The notes under the pieces were generated by a model that was given only the letters and a program-made list of their open reading frames with translations, made no database searches and had not been told where the DNA came from. This document shows positions 33,649 through 42,626 of a DNA stretch of 64,000 nt, one piece after another. Positions within the stretch are counted from its first letter, which is position 1. Every line of letters starts with the position of its first letter. A program made the position numbers and the translations under genes. The stretch spans positions 2,315,913-2,379,912 of the forward strand of contig NZ_JAHWXM010000001.1 in the NCBI RefSeq assembly GCF_023091225.1. The letters are read 5' to 3'. Source of the stretch: Microbacterium galbinum (GTDB taxonomy: Bacteria > Actinomycetota > Actinomycetes > Actinomycetales > Microbacteriaceae).

Positions 33649-34970
33649 GCCGCGCGCCCCTCGTCTTCGCGGCCGGCGTGTTCTACCCGGGCGGCGAGCA
33701 CATCACCGGCTGGAGGTCGGGCGCCGACGCGTCGTCGTACCTCGACCTCGACTACTGGACCCGCTTCGCGCAGACCGCCGAGTCCGGGCGCTTCGCGACA
33801 CTGTTCCTCGCCGACGAGCTGTACGTGTGGGATCGGTTCCGTTCGGGCATCGAGCACGGCACCAACGTGCGCCTCGAACCGTTCACGCTGCTCAGCGCGC
33901 TCTCGCAGCTGACGACGAAGATCGGCCTCGCCGCCACGGTCTCGACCACCTACAACGAGCCGTATCACGTGGCCCGCAAGCTCGCCTCGCTCGACCACCT
34001 CAGCCACGGCCGCGCGGCGTGGAACCTGGTCACCAGCGCGAGCGACGAGGAGGCCCGCAACTTCGGCCGCGACACGCACCTCGACCACGGTATCCGCTAC
34101 GAGCGCGGCGCCGAGTTCGTCGACGTCGTGAACGGTCTCTGGGACGGCTGGGACGACGACGCCTTCATCTTCGACAAGAGCTCCGGGCGTTACGCCGACC
34201 GCTCGAAGCTCCACGTGCTCGAACATCGCGGCGAGCACTTCGCCGTGCGCGGACCGCTCAACATCCCTCGCCCGGTGCAGGGGCATCCGCCGCTGTTCCA
34301 GGCCGGGGCGTCGGAGGCCGGCCGAGCGTTGGCGGGTCGCACGGCGGATGCCGTCTTCACCCTCGGCGGTGGATCGCTGGCGTCGGGCCAGAGACTCTAC
34401 GACGACTACAAGCGGCGGGCGCTCGCCGCAGGCCGCGGGGCCGACGATCTGAAGGTGCTGCCGTGGTTCTCGCCGATCATCGGCGACACCGAAGCGGATG
34501 CCGAGGAGCGGTTCCGCGAGCTCGCCGAGCTCACACCCGAGCGGGTGCAGGTCGACCTGCTCGCGCACTACCTGGGCGTCGACCTGGGCGAGCGCGACGT
34601 CGACGAGACGTTCACCTTCGACTTCGATCACGAGAACTTCAATCAGTCGAAGTCGGGGTACAAGGGGATCGCCGACCTGCTCGCGCAGCGCCCCTACACG
34701 CTGCGGGAGCTGGCGTGGGAGGTGCTGCGCCGCCGCTTCACCGTCGGCACGCCCGACACCCTCGCCGCCCACCTCATCGAGCGGTACGAGAACGGTGCGG
34801 CCAACGGGTTCATCCTGATGGCGCCGACCCTTCCCGACACCCTCACCCGGTTCGTCGAGCACATCGTGCCCCGCCTGACCGATCACGGAATCTACCCGGG
34901 GGAGTACGCGGGCGACACCCTGCGCGAGAACCTCGGCCTCGCCCGCCCCGCCGGAAGGTACGCCGCATGA
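33645..34970 (+). CDS. NtaA/SnaA/DszA-type FMN-dependent monooxygenase 1
   Basis: 441 residues. Diagnostic sequence of the NtaA group: YWTRFAQTAESGRFATLFLA, TLLSALSQLTTKIGLAATVS, TYNEPYHVARKLASLDHLS, GRAAWNLVTSASDEEARNFG and GPLNIPRPVQGHPPLFQAG. Members use reduced FMN to cleave C-N or C-S bonds (nitrilotriacetate, dibenzothiophene sulfone, alkanesulfonates). Overlaps both neighbours by ATGA. Clustering with a sulfhydrylase suggests a sulfur source. Confidence 0.9.
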   Translation: MSRAPLVFAAGVFYPGGEHITGWRSGADASSYLDLDYWTRFAQTAESGRFATLFLADELYVWDRFRSGIEHGTNVRLEPFTLLSALSQLTTKIGLAATVSTTYNEPYHVARKLASLDHLSHGRAAWNLVTSASDEEARNFGRDTHLDHGIRYERGAEFVDVVNGLWDGWDDDAFIFDKSSGRYADRSKLHVLEHRGEHFAVRGPLNIPRPVQGHPPLFQAGASEAGRALAGRTADAVFTLGGGSLASGQRLYDDYKRRALAAGRGADDLKVLPWFSPIIGDTEADAEERFRELAELTPERVQVDLLAHYLGVDLGERDVDETFTFDFDHENFNQSKSGYKGIADLLAQRPYTLRELAWEVLRRRFTVGTPDTLAAHLIERYENGAANGFILMAPTLPDTLTRFVEHIVPRLTDHGIYPGEYAGDTLRENLGLARPAGRYAA

Positions 34971-36322
34971 CCCGTCGACTGCTCCTCGCCGCTTTCCTCT
35001 TCCACCCGGGAGGGTCGCACGTCTCGGGCTGGCGTCACGACGACGCCGAGCCGCACCGGCACGTCGACATCGACTACTACGCCGACTTCGCGCAGACCGC
35101 CGAGCGCGGCATCTTCGACACGCTCTTCCTCGCCGACGGGCTGTACTTCTGGGATCGCTTCCCCTCGGGGGTCGACCACTACGGTCAGACCCGGCTCGAA
35201 CCGCTCACGCTGCTGTCGGCGCTCGCCGCGCGCACGAGCCGGATCGGGCTCGCGGCCACGGTCTCGACCAGCTACAACGAGCCGTACCACGTGGCCCGCG
35301 CGCTCGCCTCGCTCGATCACATCAGCCGTGGACGCGCCGCCTGGAACCTCGTCACCTCGCGCTACCCCGAGGAGGCCCGCAACTTCGGCGGCGATGCGCA
35401 CCTCGACCACGCGCTGCGGTACGAGCGCGGGCGGGAGTTCGTCGACGTGGTGCAGTTGCTCTGGGACAGCTGGGCCGACGATGCGATCCTCGCCGATCGC
35501 ACGAGCGGGCTGTTCGCCGACCCCGAGAAGCTGCACGTGACCGATCATCGGGGAGACCATTTCGCGGTGCGCGGGCCCCTCAACATCGCGCGACCTCCGC
35601 AGGGGCATCCGCTGCTCTTCCAGGCCGGCGGGTCGGAGGCCGGGCAGGAGCTGGCGGCGGCGACCGCGGATGCCGTGTTCGCCCGCTCGCTGCCGCTCGC
35701 CGAGGCGCAGCGGTTCTCCGCCGGGCTCAAGGCGCGTGTGGTCGCTCACGGGCGCGACCCCGGAGACGTCGCGATCCTGCCGCAGTACCGTCCGGTCGTG
35801 GGCGAGACGACGGCGGATGCCCGGGCCGAGGCCGCACGCATCCTCGCGTCGACACCCGACGCGTTGATCGTCGAAGACGTCGCGCACTCGATCGGGCAGG
35901 TGCTGAGCGCGGATCCGGATGCCGTGATCGCGCTCGAGTCGGACGCCGGTGCCGCGGGCGGTGTCGCCGCCGGCATCGCCAACGAGTCGAAGTCACCGAA
36001 CCGGCGCCTCGCGCGGCTGCAGGCGGGGGAGCGCCTGACGGCGCGGGAGCTGTACGCCGAGTCGTTCTGGGAGTCGGTGTCGGTGGGTACGGCGTTCGAG
36101 ATCGCCGACGACATCCAGGAGCGCTTCGAGACCGGCGCCGCCGACGGCTTCGTCGTGCAGGCGCTCACGCAGCCGACCGGGTTCCGCGAGTTCGTCGACC
36201 AGGTGGTGCCCGAGCTCCAGCTGCGGGGCCTCACCCGGCGCGCGTACGAGGAGAGCACGCTCGGCGAGCGGTTCGGTCGCGCGCGGCCCGAGCGGCGGGT
36301 GCCGGAGTCGGTGCTGTCATGA
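34967..36322 (+). CDS. NtaA/SnaA/DszA-type FMN-dependent monooxygenase 2
   Basis: 451 residues and clearly paralogous to 33645-34970 (same YNEPYHVAR, AAWNLVTS and LFQAGGSEAGQ blocks). It differs in the C-terminal half, where an Asp/Ala-rich insertion (about residues 300-335) replaces the partner's sequence. Two tandem paralogues imply two substrates or successive oxidations. Needs a flavin reductase, which is not in the window. ATGA overlap on both sides. Confidence 0.9.
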   Translation: MTRRLLLAAFLFHPGGSHVSGWRHDDAEPHRHVDIDYYADFAQTAERGIFDTLFLADGLYFWDRFPSGVDHYGQTRLEPLTLLSALAARTSRIGLAATVSTSYNEPYHVARALASLDHISRGRAAWNLVTSRYPEEARNFGGDAHLDHALRYERGREFVDVVQLLWDSWADDAILADRTSGLFADPEKLHVTDHRGDHFAVRGPLNIARPPQGHPLLFQAGGSEAGQELAAATADAVFARSLPLAEAQRFSAGLKARVVAHGRDPGDVAILPQYRPVVGETTADARAEAARILASTPDALIVEDVAHSIGQVLSADPDAVIALESDAGAAGGVAAGIANESKSPNRRLARLQAGERLTARELYAESFWESVSVGTAFEIADDIQERFETGAADGFVVQALTQPTGFREFVDQVVPELQLRGLTRRAYEESTLGERFGRARPERRVPESVLS

Positions 36323-37677
36323 GCGGCCTCGGATTCAGCACGCGGCAGTTGCACGCGGGGGAGCGGCACGACGGGCCGCACGCGCCACGAGCGACACCCA
36401 TCCACCTGAGCGCCGGCTTCGTTTTCGACGACTTCGATCAGGCGCATGCGCGCTTCGCGGGCGCCGACGAGGGCTTCAGCTACACGCGCGTGGGCAACCC
36501 CACGAACGCTGCAGCGGAACGTCGCATCGCCGATCTCGAATCGGGCTCCGCGGCGCTGCTCGTCGGCAGCGGACAGGCCGCGGTCGCGACCACGATCCTC
36601 GCCCTCGTCTCGACCGGCGACCACGTGCTCTCCTCGTCGAGCATCTACGAGGGCACCCGCGAACTGCTCCGCGACGACCTCGCGCGCCTCGGTGTGACCG
36701 TCGACTTCATCGCGGAGCCGAACGACCTCGCGGCGTGGGAGCGCGGCATCCGTCCGAACACCCGTGTGGTGTTCGCCGAATCGATCCCCAATCCCAAGAA
36801 CGACGTGCTCGACGTCGCCGCCCTCGCCCGCCTCACCCGTCGGCACGCGATTCCGTTCGTCGTCGACAACACGCTCGCGACGCCCTATCTGCTGCGGCCC
36901 CTCGAAGACGGCGCCGACATCGTCGTGCACTCGGCGAGCAAGTTCCTCGCCGGTCACGGCACGGTGCTGGGCGGGGTCATCGTCGACGGCGGCACGTTCC
37001 CGTGGGCGGCGCACGCCGACGCCTACCCGCAGATCGCCCGCACGCCGGGGCCCGACGGACTCACCTTCGCCGAGCGCTCACCGCACACGGCGTTCCTCGA
37101 CTTCGCCCGCCGCGTCGCGATGCGGTACGGGCCGGTGCCGTCGCCGCTCAACGCCTTCCTCATCCTGCAGGGGATCGAGACGCTGTCGCTGCGCGTGCAG
37201 AGGCAGTCCGACTCGGCACTGCACCTGGCGCGCTGGTTGGAGGGGCATCCGCAGGTCGAGTCGGTCGACTACAGCGGGCTGCCGTCGAGCCCGCACCACG
37301 CCGTCGCCCGCCGCTACCTCACGCGCGGATTCGGGGCGGTGCTCGCCGTCACCGTGCGCGGTGGGGTCGACGGGGCTCGCGCCTTCACGAACGCCCTGCG
37401 CGTCTTCACCCGCATGACCCATCTCGGCGACGTGCGCTCTCTCGTGCTGCACCCCGCCACCACCACGCACGTGCTGCGTGATGCCGACGAGCTCGCCGCC
37501 GCCGGCATCCACCCCGGTCTGCTGCGGTTGTCGATCGGGTTGGAAGACCTCGACGACCTCGTCGCGGATCTCGATCGGGCGCTCGGTGAGGTCGCGGGGG
37601 TCGCGGGGACGTCATCGGCGCCGGCGGAGGTGCCGGTGGTGGAGGCGGTCTCGCCGCGGCGTCTGCTCGCGGTCTGA
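36319..37677 (+). CDS. O-acetylhomoserine sulfhydrylase-like PLP enzyme
   Basis: 452 residues, Cys/Met metabolism PLP family. PLP-Lys in VHSASKFLAGHGTVLGG (about residue 212), with FSYTRVGNPTNAAAERRIADL near the N-terminus and LVDNTLATPYLLRP-like VVDNTLATPYLL. The C-terminus (MTHLGDVRSLVLHPATTTH) is typical of the OAH sulfhydrylase branch, which fixes sulfide or methanethiol into homocysteine or methionine. Last gene of the monooxygenase operon. It could assimilate the sulfur released by the upstream enzymes. Confidence 0.9.
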   Translation: MSGLGFSTRQLHAGERHDGPHAPRATPIHLSAGFVFDDFDQAHARFAGADEGFSYTRVGNPTNAAAERRIADLESGSAALLVGSGQAAVATTILALVSTGDHVLSSSSIYEGTRELLRDDLARLGVTVDFIAEPNDLAAWERGIRPNTRVVFAESIPNPKNDVLDVAALARLTRRHAIPFVVDNTLATPYLLRPLEDGADIVVHSASKFLAGHGTVLGGVIVDGGTFPWAAHADAYPQIARTPGPDGLTFAERSPHTAFLDFARRVAMRYGPVPSPLNAFLILQGIETLSLRVQRQSDSALHLARWLEGHPQVESVDYSGLPSSPHHAVARRYLTRGFGAVLAVTVRGGVDGARAFTNALRVFTRMTHLGDVRSLVLHPATTTHVLRDADELAAAGIHPGLLRLSIGLEDLDDLVADLDRALGEVAGVAGTSSAPAEVPVVEAVSPRRLLAV

Positions 37678-37762
37678 GCGGAGCATCCACCCCGCTTCTC
37701 GAAGGGTCCCACCGCGTGCGCACCCCCTATCGCCGCCCGAGCGGGCGGGGTACCGTCGCCCC

Positions 37763-38323
37763 ATGGGACGCCTCATCTACTCCATGATCACGTCGCTCGA
37801 CGGCTACGCGAGCGGTCCGGACGGCGGGTTCGACTGGGCGCTCGACCCGGGCGTGCACGCCTTCATCACCGAACGGTTCGACGACGTCGGCACCTACCTG
37901 TACGGCCGGCGCATGTACGAGACGATGTCGTACTGGGAGACCGCGCACCTCGAGCCCGACCAGCCGCAGGAGGGCATCGACTACGCCCTGAGCTGGCAGA
38001 AGGCGGACAAGATCGTCTTCTCGCGCACGCTGGCCGAGGTGTCGAGCGCCCGCACCCGCATCGAGCGCGAGTTCGACCCGGAGGCGGTCGCGCGGTGGAA
38101 GGACGAACTGCCGCACGACCTCACGATCGACGGCCCCACGATCGCGGCCGAGGCGATCCGCGCGGGCCTGGTCGACGAGTTCCAGATGTTCATCGGGCCC
38201 GGCATCGTGGGCGGCGGGCTGCGGTTCTTCCCCGACGGGGTTCGCCTCGATCTCGACCTGATCGACGAGCACCGTTTCGACGGAGGGCTGATGTACCTGA
38301 GGTATCAGGTCGCCGGCGCCTGA
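37763..38323 (+). CDS. DHFR-like (RibD C-terminal) protein
   Basis: 186 residues. MGRLIYSMITSLDGYASGPD and YLYGRRMYETM, ending in MFIGPGIVGGGLRFF, match the YwjB/YyaP group of dihydrofolate-reductase-fold proteins, not true folA. Substrate unknown. The ATG follows TACCGT (37751-37756) by six bases without a ribosome site, so it is probably leaderless and a single-gene unit. Confidence 0.87.
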   Translation: MGRLIYSMITSLDGYASGPDGGFDWALDPGVHAFITERFDDVGTYLYGRRMYETMSYWETAHLEPDQPQEGIDYALSWQKADKIVFSRTLAEVSSARTRIEREFDPEAVARWKDELPHDLTIDGPTIAAEAIRAGLVDEFQMFIGPGIVGGGLRFFPDGVRLDLDLIDEHRFDGGLMYLRYQVAGA

Positions 38324-38335
38324 CGGCGGATCGGG

Positions 38336-38554
38336 TCAGGGGCGTACGCGCACCGTGCGGGCCTCGAACGACACCAGGTCGCCGTCGTGCAGCTGGCGCC
38401 CGCGGCGGCGGTCGACCTCGCCGTTGACCTTCACGAAGCCGTCGATGATCGCCTCTTTCGCGTCGCCGCCGGAGTCGATGAGTCCCGCGAACTTCAGGAA
38501 CTGGCCGAGGCGGATCACCTCACCGCCGATGGAGACGTCGTCGATAGCGCTCAT
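38336..38554 (-). CDS. S4-domain RNA-binding protein
   Basis: 72 residues. IRLGQFLKFAGLIDSGGDAK and DGFVKVNGEVDRRRGRQL form the YaaA/YbcJ-type S4 fold that binds structured RNA. Size is normal for stand-alone members. A -10-like TACGAT lies six bases before ATG 38554 (complement), so it may be leaderless. Precise RNA target unknown. Confidence 0.88.
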   Translation of the reverse strand: MSAIDDVSIGGEVIRLGQFLKFAGLIDSGGDAKEAIIDGFVKVNGEVDRRRGRQLHDGDLVSFEARTVRVRP

Positions 38555-38584
38555 CCCTGCATCGTATCCGCCCCGGCGCGGGCC

Positions 38585-39394
38585 TCAGTCGTCGAGGTCG
38601 GTGCCGACGACGGCGAAGGCGCTGTCGAGGTCGATGTCGATCGAGCGGTTGTCGCTCGTGAGCACCGACACGTCGTAGGGGCTGACGCTGTCGTCGTCGA
38701 CGTCGAGGTCGGTGATGAGCCCCTCGGCCTCGTCGAGCGCCGCGGCGACGAGCGAGCGGATGGTCGCCTCGTCGAGGGTCAGCGAGGGCCCGGTGTCGTC
38801 ACCGTCGGCGGCATCCGTCGACACGATGCTGGTCGCGAGGTCGGCGGTGACGCGCACCTCGGACTCGTCACCGGATGCCGTCTCGAGCGTGACCTCCCAC
38901 GTACCGTCGCGCTTGGCGTCGATCGAGGTGACCTCGCCGTCGGCGGCGCCGCGGGCGGCATCCGCGATCTCGACGATCTCGTCGGCGGAGTCCGAACCGA
39001 TGCCGGTCACGGGGCCGCCCTGCTGCGGTGCGCCGTCGTCGGAGCGGTCGTCGCCGCGGTCGTCCTGTCCGCGGTCGTCTCCGCGGTCGTCGTCGTGGCG
39101 CTGGCCGTCGGACATCGAGGGGCGGTCGTCGTCGTCGCCGAAGTCGTCGCCGATCGCCGCTCCGATGGCGACGCCGCCGCCGGCGAGCACCACGGCCGCG
39201 GCGATTCCTCCGCCGATGAGCAGGGCGCGCTTGCGTCCCGGCTTCGGGGCGGGAGCGGCAGGGGCGGCGGATGCTTCGGCCGAGGGTGCGGTCGGTGCGG
39301 GCGTCGTGGCATCCGTCGTCGGGGTCACGGGGACCGTCGGAGCGTCGGGCGTGGACTCGGGCGTCTGGTCGGGGTTCGGGGTCTTGTCGTTCAT
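38585..39394 (-). CDS. Membrane-anchored PepSY-like protein of the two-component locus
   Basis: 269 residues. A Pro/Thr/Ala-rich cytoplasmic stretch is followed by one helix at about 58-80 (ALLIGGGIAAAVVLAGGGVA). An Asp/Arg-rich linker (DDDRGDDRGQDDRGDD) then leads to two PepSY-like repeats, one with EVTSIDAKRDGTWEVTLETA, the other with the C-terminal VSPYDVSVLTSDNRSIDIDL. Such proteins often sit beside OmpR/HK pairs and may sense or modulate surface proteolysis. Located 78 bp downstream of the histidine kinase on the same strand. Confidence 0.72.
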   Translation of the reverse strand: MNDKTPNPDQTPESTPDAPTVPVTPTTDATTPAPTAPSAEASAAPAAPAPKPGRKRALLIGGGIAAAVVLAGGGVAIGAAIGDDFGDDDDRPSMSDGQRHDDDRGDDRGQDDRGDDRSDDGAPQQGGPVTGIGSDSADEIVEIADAARGAADGEVTSIDAKRDGTWEVTLETASGDESEVRVTADLATSIVSTDAADGDDTGPSLTLDEATIRSLVAAALDEAEGLITDLDVDDDSVSPYDVSVLTSDNRSIDIDLDSAFAVVGTDLDD

Positions 39395-39472
39395 GGCTTC
39401 ATGCTCCCGCGACACCGCTGAAGCCACCCTGAAGCGTCCTGAAGCGGTCTTCAGGAACGCGGCTCCGTGCCG

Positions 39473-40816
39473 CTACCGCGCGAGCGGCAGCGTCACGACG
39501 AACCGTGCGCCACCCCAGCGGGAGTCGTCGACGGCGACCGTTCCACCCGAGGCCGCGGCGATACCCCGCACGATCGCGAGCCCGAGTCCGCTGCCGCCGG
39601 CGTCGCGGCTTCGCGCCTCGTCGAGGCGCACGAAGCGTTCGAACACCCGCTCCCGCTCGTCGACCGGCACACCCGCGCCGTCGTCCTCGACGGTGACGAA
39701 CACGTACCCGTCGGCGGGCGCGACCCCGATCGCCACGCGGCCCTGCGCGTGCCGGGCCGCGTTGTCGGCGAGGTTGCGCAGCAACTGCCCGAGCAGGCGC
39801 GGGTCACCCTCGACGCGGGCGGCGCGGATGCCGGACCCGTCGACCTCCACCCCCGAGGAGCGCAGTCGCCGCAGCTCTCCGAGCGCGATGTCGTCGAGGT
39901 CGACCGGCTCGTGCACCGAGCCGGCACCCTCATCGAGGCGGGCGAGCAGCAGCAGCGACTCCACGATGCCCTGCAGCCGCAGCCCCTCGTCCGACACGAC
40001 CTCGGCCAGTTCGCCGATGCTCGTGGTCGAGGGGTGGGCCTGGGCGAGCTCGGCGTGCTGGCGGATCACGGCGAGGGGCGATCGCAGTTCGTGCGAAGCA
40101 TCCGACACGAATCTGCGCTGAGCCGTCGCCGACGCGTCGAGCCGATCGAGCATCCCGTTCATGGTCGACGCGAGTGCCGCGATCTCGTCGGCGGAGTCGG
40201 GCACCGCCACCCGGTGGTGCAGGCGTTCGGCGGTGATGCCGTCGACCTCCTCGCGGATGCGACTGACCGGCCGCAGCGCGCGTCCGGTCACGAGCCACGT
40301 CGTCACGGCGACGAGCAGCAGCAGCAGCGGAACGGCGACGGTGAGCAGAACCGCGACGGTCGACAGTGTCTCGGCGTCGTTCTCGACCGAGACGGCGAGC
40401 ACGAGGGTCCGGTCGTCGTCGAGGTCGTCCGAGAGCACGAGCATCGGTTCGTCGTCGATGGTCATCGTGATCGCGTCGTCGGTGACGGGCAGAGCGGTCG
40501 AGCCGAGGGCATCCCGCGCCTCTTCGCTGGCGGCGCGCACCGATCCGTCGTCGGCGATGATCTGCACGATCTCGTCATCGAGCCCGCCGAGCCCGCCGAG
40601 CCCGTCGGCGCCGTCGGGCCCGCGACCGCCCGGCTGGTCGAGCCGCTCGGCGAGCTCGTCGAGGCGCTGCTCGGCGGAGCGCTCGGTCGCCGAATGGATG
40701 CTCCCGCTCAGGATGCCGTAGAACGACACCGCGCCGATCGCCAGCGCCACCGCCACGACGACCGTCGCACCGAGCGTGGTGCGCCCGCGCACCGACCGCC
40801 AGCCGCGCCTAGCCAC
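39473..40816 (-). CDS. OmpR-partner sensor histidine kinase
   Basis: 447 residues, GTG start overlapping the regulator stop. Two helices (about 14-38 and 150-172) flank an extracytoplasmic domain rich in Gly/Asp. Then come a HAMP domain, the phospho-acceptor FVSDASHELRSPLAVIRQHA, the N box LRNLADNAARHA, the G1 box VEDDGAGVP, and GSGLGLAIVRGIA. Stimulus unknown. Forms an operon with 40809-41486 and probably the PepSY-like protein. Confidence 0.92.
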   Translation of the reverse strand: MARRGWRSVRGRTTLGATVVVAVALAIGAVSFYGILSGSIHSATERSAEQRLDELAERLDQPGGRGPDGADGLGGLGGLDDEIVQIIADDGSVRAASEEARDALGSTALPVTDDAITMTIDDEPMLVLSDDLDDDRTLVLAVSVENDAETLSTVAVLLTVAVPLLLLLVAVTTWLVTGRALRPVSRIREEVDGITAERLHHRVAVPDSADEIAALASTMNGMLDRLDASATAQRRFVSDASHELRSPLAVIRQHAELAQAHPSTTSIGELAEVVSDEGLRLQGIVESLLLLARLDEGAGSVHEPVDLDDIALGELRRLRSSGVEVDGSGIRAARVEGDPRLLGQLLRNLADNAARHAQGRVAIGVAPADGYVFVTVEDDGAGVPVDERERVFERFVRLDEARSRDAGGSGLGLAIVRGIAAASGGTVAVDDSRWGGARFVVTLPLAR

Positions 40817-41486
40817 CGTCGGCCGCCAATCGATATCCGGCGCCGCGGATCGTCTCGATGGCCTCGCGGTCGAAGGGCTTGTCGACCTTGCGCCGCAGGT
40901 GGCCGACGTAGACCTCGACGATGTTCGGGTCGCCGTCGAAGTCGTCGTCCCACACCCCCTCGATGAGGGTGCGCTTCGAGATCACCTGCCCGCGGTGGCG
41001 CATGAGGTATTCGAGCACCGAGAACTCGCGGGCGGTGAGGGTGATCGGCGTCTCGCCGCGCCAGACGTCGTGGGCGGCGGGGTCGAGGCGCAGGTCTCCG
41101 GCTTCGAGCACGGCCGGGCGCGCGACCGCCCCGCGGCGCACGAGGGCGCGGATCCGGGCGACGAGGATCGCGAACGAGAACGGCTTCGTGACGTAGTCGT
41201 CGGCACCGGTCTCGAGGGCCTCGACCTGGTCCCACTCGCCGTCCTTGGCGGTGAGCATGAGCACGGGCGTCCAGTTCTCCTCGGCGCGCAGCGCCTCGCA
41301 CACCTTCCACCCGCTCATGCCCGGCATCATCAGGTCGAGCACGATCGCGTCGTAGCGGGTCTCGCGGGCGCGCCAGAGCCCGTCGACCCCGTTGTGGGCG
41401 ACGTCGACCGCGAACCCTTCGGCTTCGAGCCCGCGGCGCACGGCGTCGGCGAGACGCACCTCGTCGTCGACCACCAGAATGCGCAT
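40809..41486 (-). CDS. OmpR-family response regulator
   Basis: 225 residues. Receiver: ILVVDDEVRLADAV, IVLDLMMPGMSGW (Asp about 51) and YVTKPFSF. C-terminal winged helix: LTAREFSVLEYLMRHRGQVI and VYVGHLRRKVDKPF, ending GAGYRL. ATG 41486 follows GGAGG. Overlaps its kinase by eight bases, so the pair is co-translated. Confidence 0.94.
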   Translation of the reverse strand: MRILVVDDEVRLADAVRRGLEAEGFAVDVAHNGVDGLWRARETRYDAIVLDLMMPGMSGWKVCEALRAEENWTPVLMLTAKDGEWDQVEALETGADDYVTKPFSFAILVARIRALVRRGAVARPAVLEAGDLRLDPAAHDVWRGETPITLTAREFSVLEYLMRHRGQVISKRTLIEGVWDDDFDGDPNIVEVYVGHLRRKVDKPFDREAIETIRGAGYRLAADGG

Positions 41487-41578
41487 GCCTCCAGTGTGCT
41501 GCCTTTCTGCTGAAGCGCGGCTGAAGTCGGGGCGCGAGGGCTGATCGACGAGCACCGAACCGAGCATCGAGATGCAAG

Positions 41579-41636
41579 CCCTTCGTCTCGCTCCGCTCGC
41601 TCAGGAACCGACACGGGGTCGCTGAGCTTGTCGAAG
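41579..41636. repeat. Truncated palindrome arm fused to a CTTGTCGAAG arm
   Basis: 41579-41610 is one arm of the long palindrome seen at 15178 and 24418 (CCCTTCGTCTCGCT... to CAGGAACCG); the second arm is absent. It is followed at 41620-41636 by CGCTGAGCTTGTCGAAGC, the arm seen at 30291-30308. The junction of two repeat families suggests recombination or decay. Confidence 0.75.
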
Positions 41637-41659
41637 CGTCCCGGCACGAGGAACCCACC

Positions 41660-42619
41660 TCACCCGAGGAACGAGAAGAACTCCCGGCGCACGGTGCTGA
41701 GATCGGTGCCCTCGCGAGTCGGGTGCACGCGGTTGGTGAGCAGCACGCCGAAGGCGCCCGAGCGCGAGACCGCGAACGCGGTGCCCGTGAAGCCGGTGTG
41801 GCCGACGGCATCCGCCCCGCCCATCCAGGCCGCGTCACGCACGCGCAGGCCGACCGCCTGTCCGTACCCGGCATCGGCGGTCGCGGCGGGCGTCGTCATC
41901 AGACGGATGCCGTCGGCCGACAGCACGCGTCCGCCGGCGCCGACCCCGTCGTCGCGGATCATGCGCGCGAGCGCCGCCACGTCTTCGACCGCCCCGAAGA
42001 GCCCGGCGTGCCCCGCGGGGCGGCCGAGGGCGTGAGCCAACTCGTCGTGCACCTCGCCGCGCACGAGCCCGCGATGAGGCTGCACCTCGGTCGCCACCGC
42101 GAGGTCCGCCGAAGGCTGCCAGGTCAACGACGATGCGCCGAGCAACCCCGCGATCTCGGCCACGTGCGCCTCCAACGCCCGCCCCGAGACCCGCTCCACG
42201 ATCTCGCCGACCGCGATGAATCCGACGTCCGAGTAGCGGTGCATCGAGCCCGGCGACGCGACGAGCGGCGACCGGAGCACCGCCGAGCGCAGCTCCTCCC
42301 CGGTGAGTCCGGTCCGCCACATCCGCCCCTCGGCCGGCAAGCCCGACGTATGCGTGAGCAGTTGCCGCAGCGTCACGCCATCGGCCTCCGAGCCGACGGG
42401 CACGAACGACCGCACGGGCTCGTCCAGCCCCAGCAGCCCGGCGTCGACGAGCCGCAGCACGGCGACGGTCGTGAACGTCTTGGTGAGCGAGGCGAGGTCG
42501 AACAGGTGCGCCGGGGTCAACGGCATCCGCTCGTCATCGGCGGCGGAGCCGAGCACCACCGCACCGTCGTCGATCGACCGCAGCGATGCCCACGCCGACC
42601 CCGGGGCGCCGTTCACCAC
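41660..42619 (-). CDS. Class C beta-lactamase-fold serine hydrolase (YbbE/AmiE-like)
   Basis: 319 residues, no signal peptide, so cytoplasmic. Catalytic Ser-x-x-Lys is SLTK in LFDLASLTKTFTTVA (about residue 44), the Tyr motif is YSD in MHRYSDVGFIAVGE, and the third box is HTG in VGHTGFTG. In Bacillus the related YbbE/AmiE lies in the MurNAc operon and acts on muropeptides. Here it is the last gene of a sugar ABC operon facing MurR- and NamZ-like genes, so a similar role is inferred. A generic esterase is the alternative. Confidence 0.8.
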   Translation of the reverse strand: MVNGAPGSAWASLRSIDDGAVVLGSAADDERMPLTPAHLFDLASLTKTFTTVAVLRLVDAGLLGLDEPVRSFVPVGSEADGVTLRQLLTHTSGLPAEGRMWRTGLTGEELRSAVLRSPLVASPGSMHRYSDVGFIAVGEIVERVSGRALEAHVAEIAGLLGASSLTWQPSADLAVATEVQPHRGLVRGEVHDELAHALGRPAGHAGLFGAVEDVAALARMIRDDGVGAGGRVLSADGIRLMTTPAATADAGYGQAVGLRVRDAAWMGGADAVGHTGFTGTAFAVSRSGAFGVLLTNRVHPTREGTDLSTVRREFFSFLG

Positions 42620-42626
42620 GCGCGAC

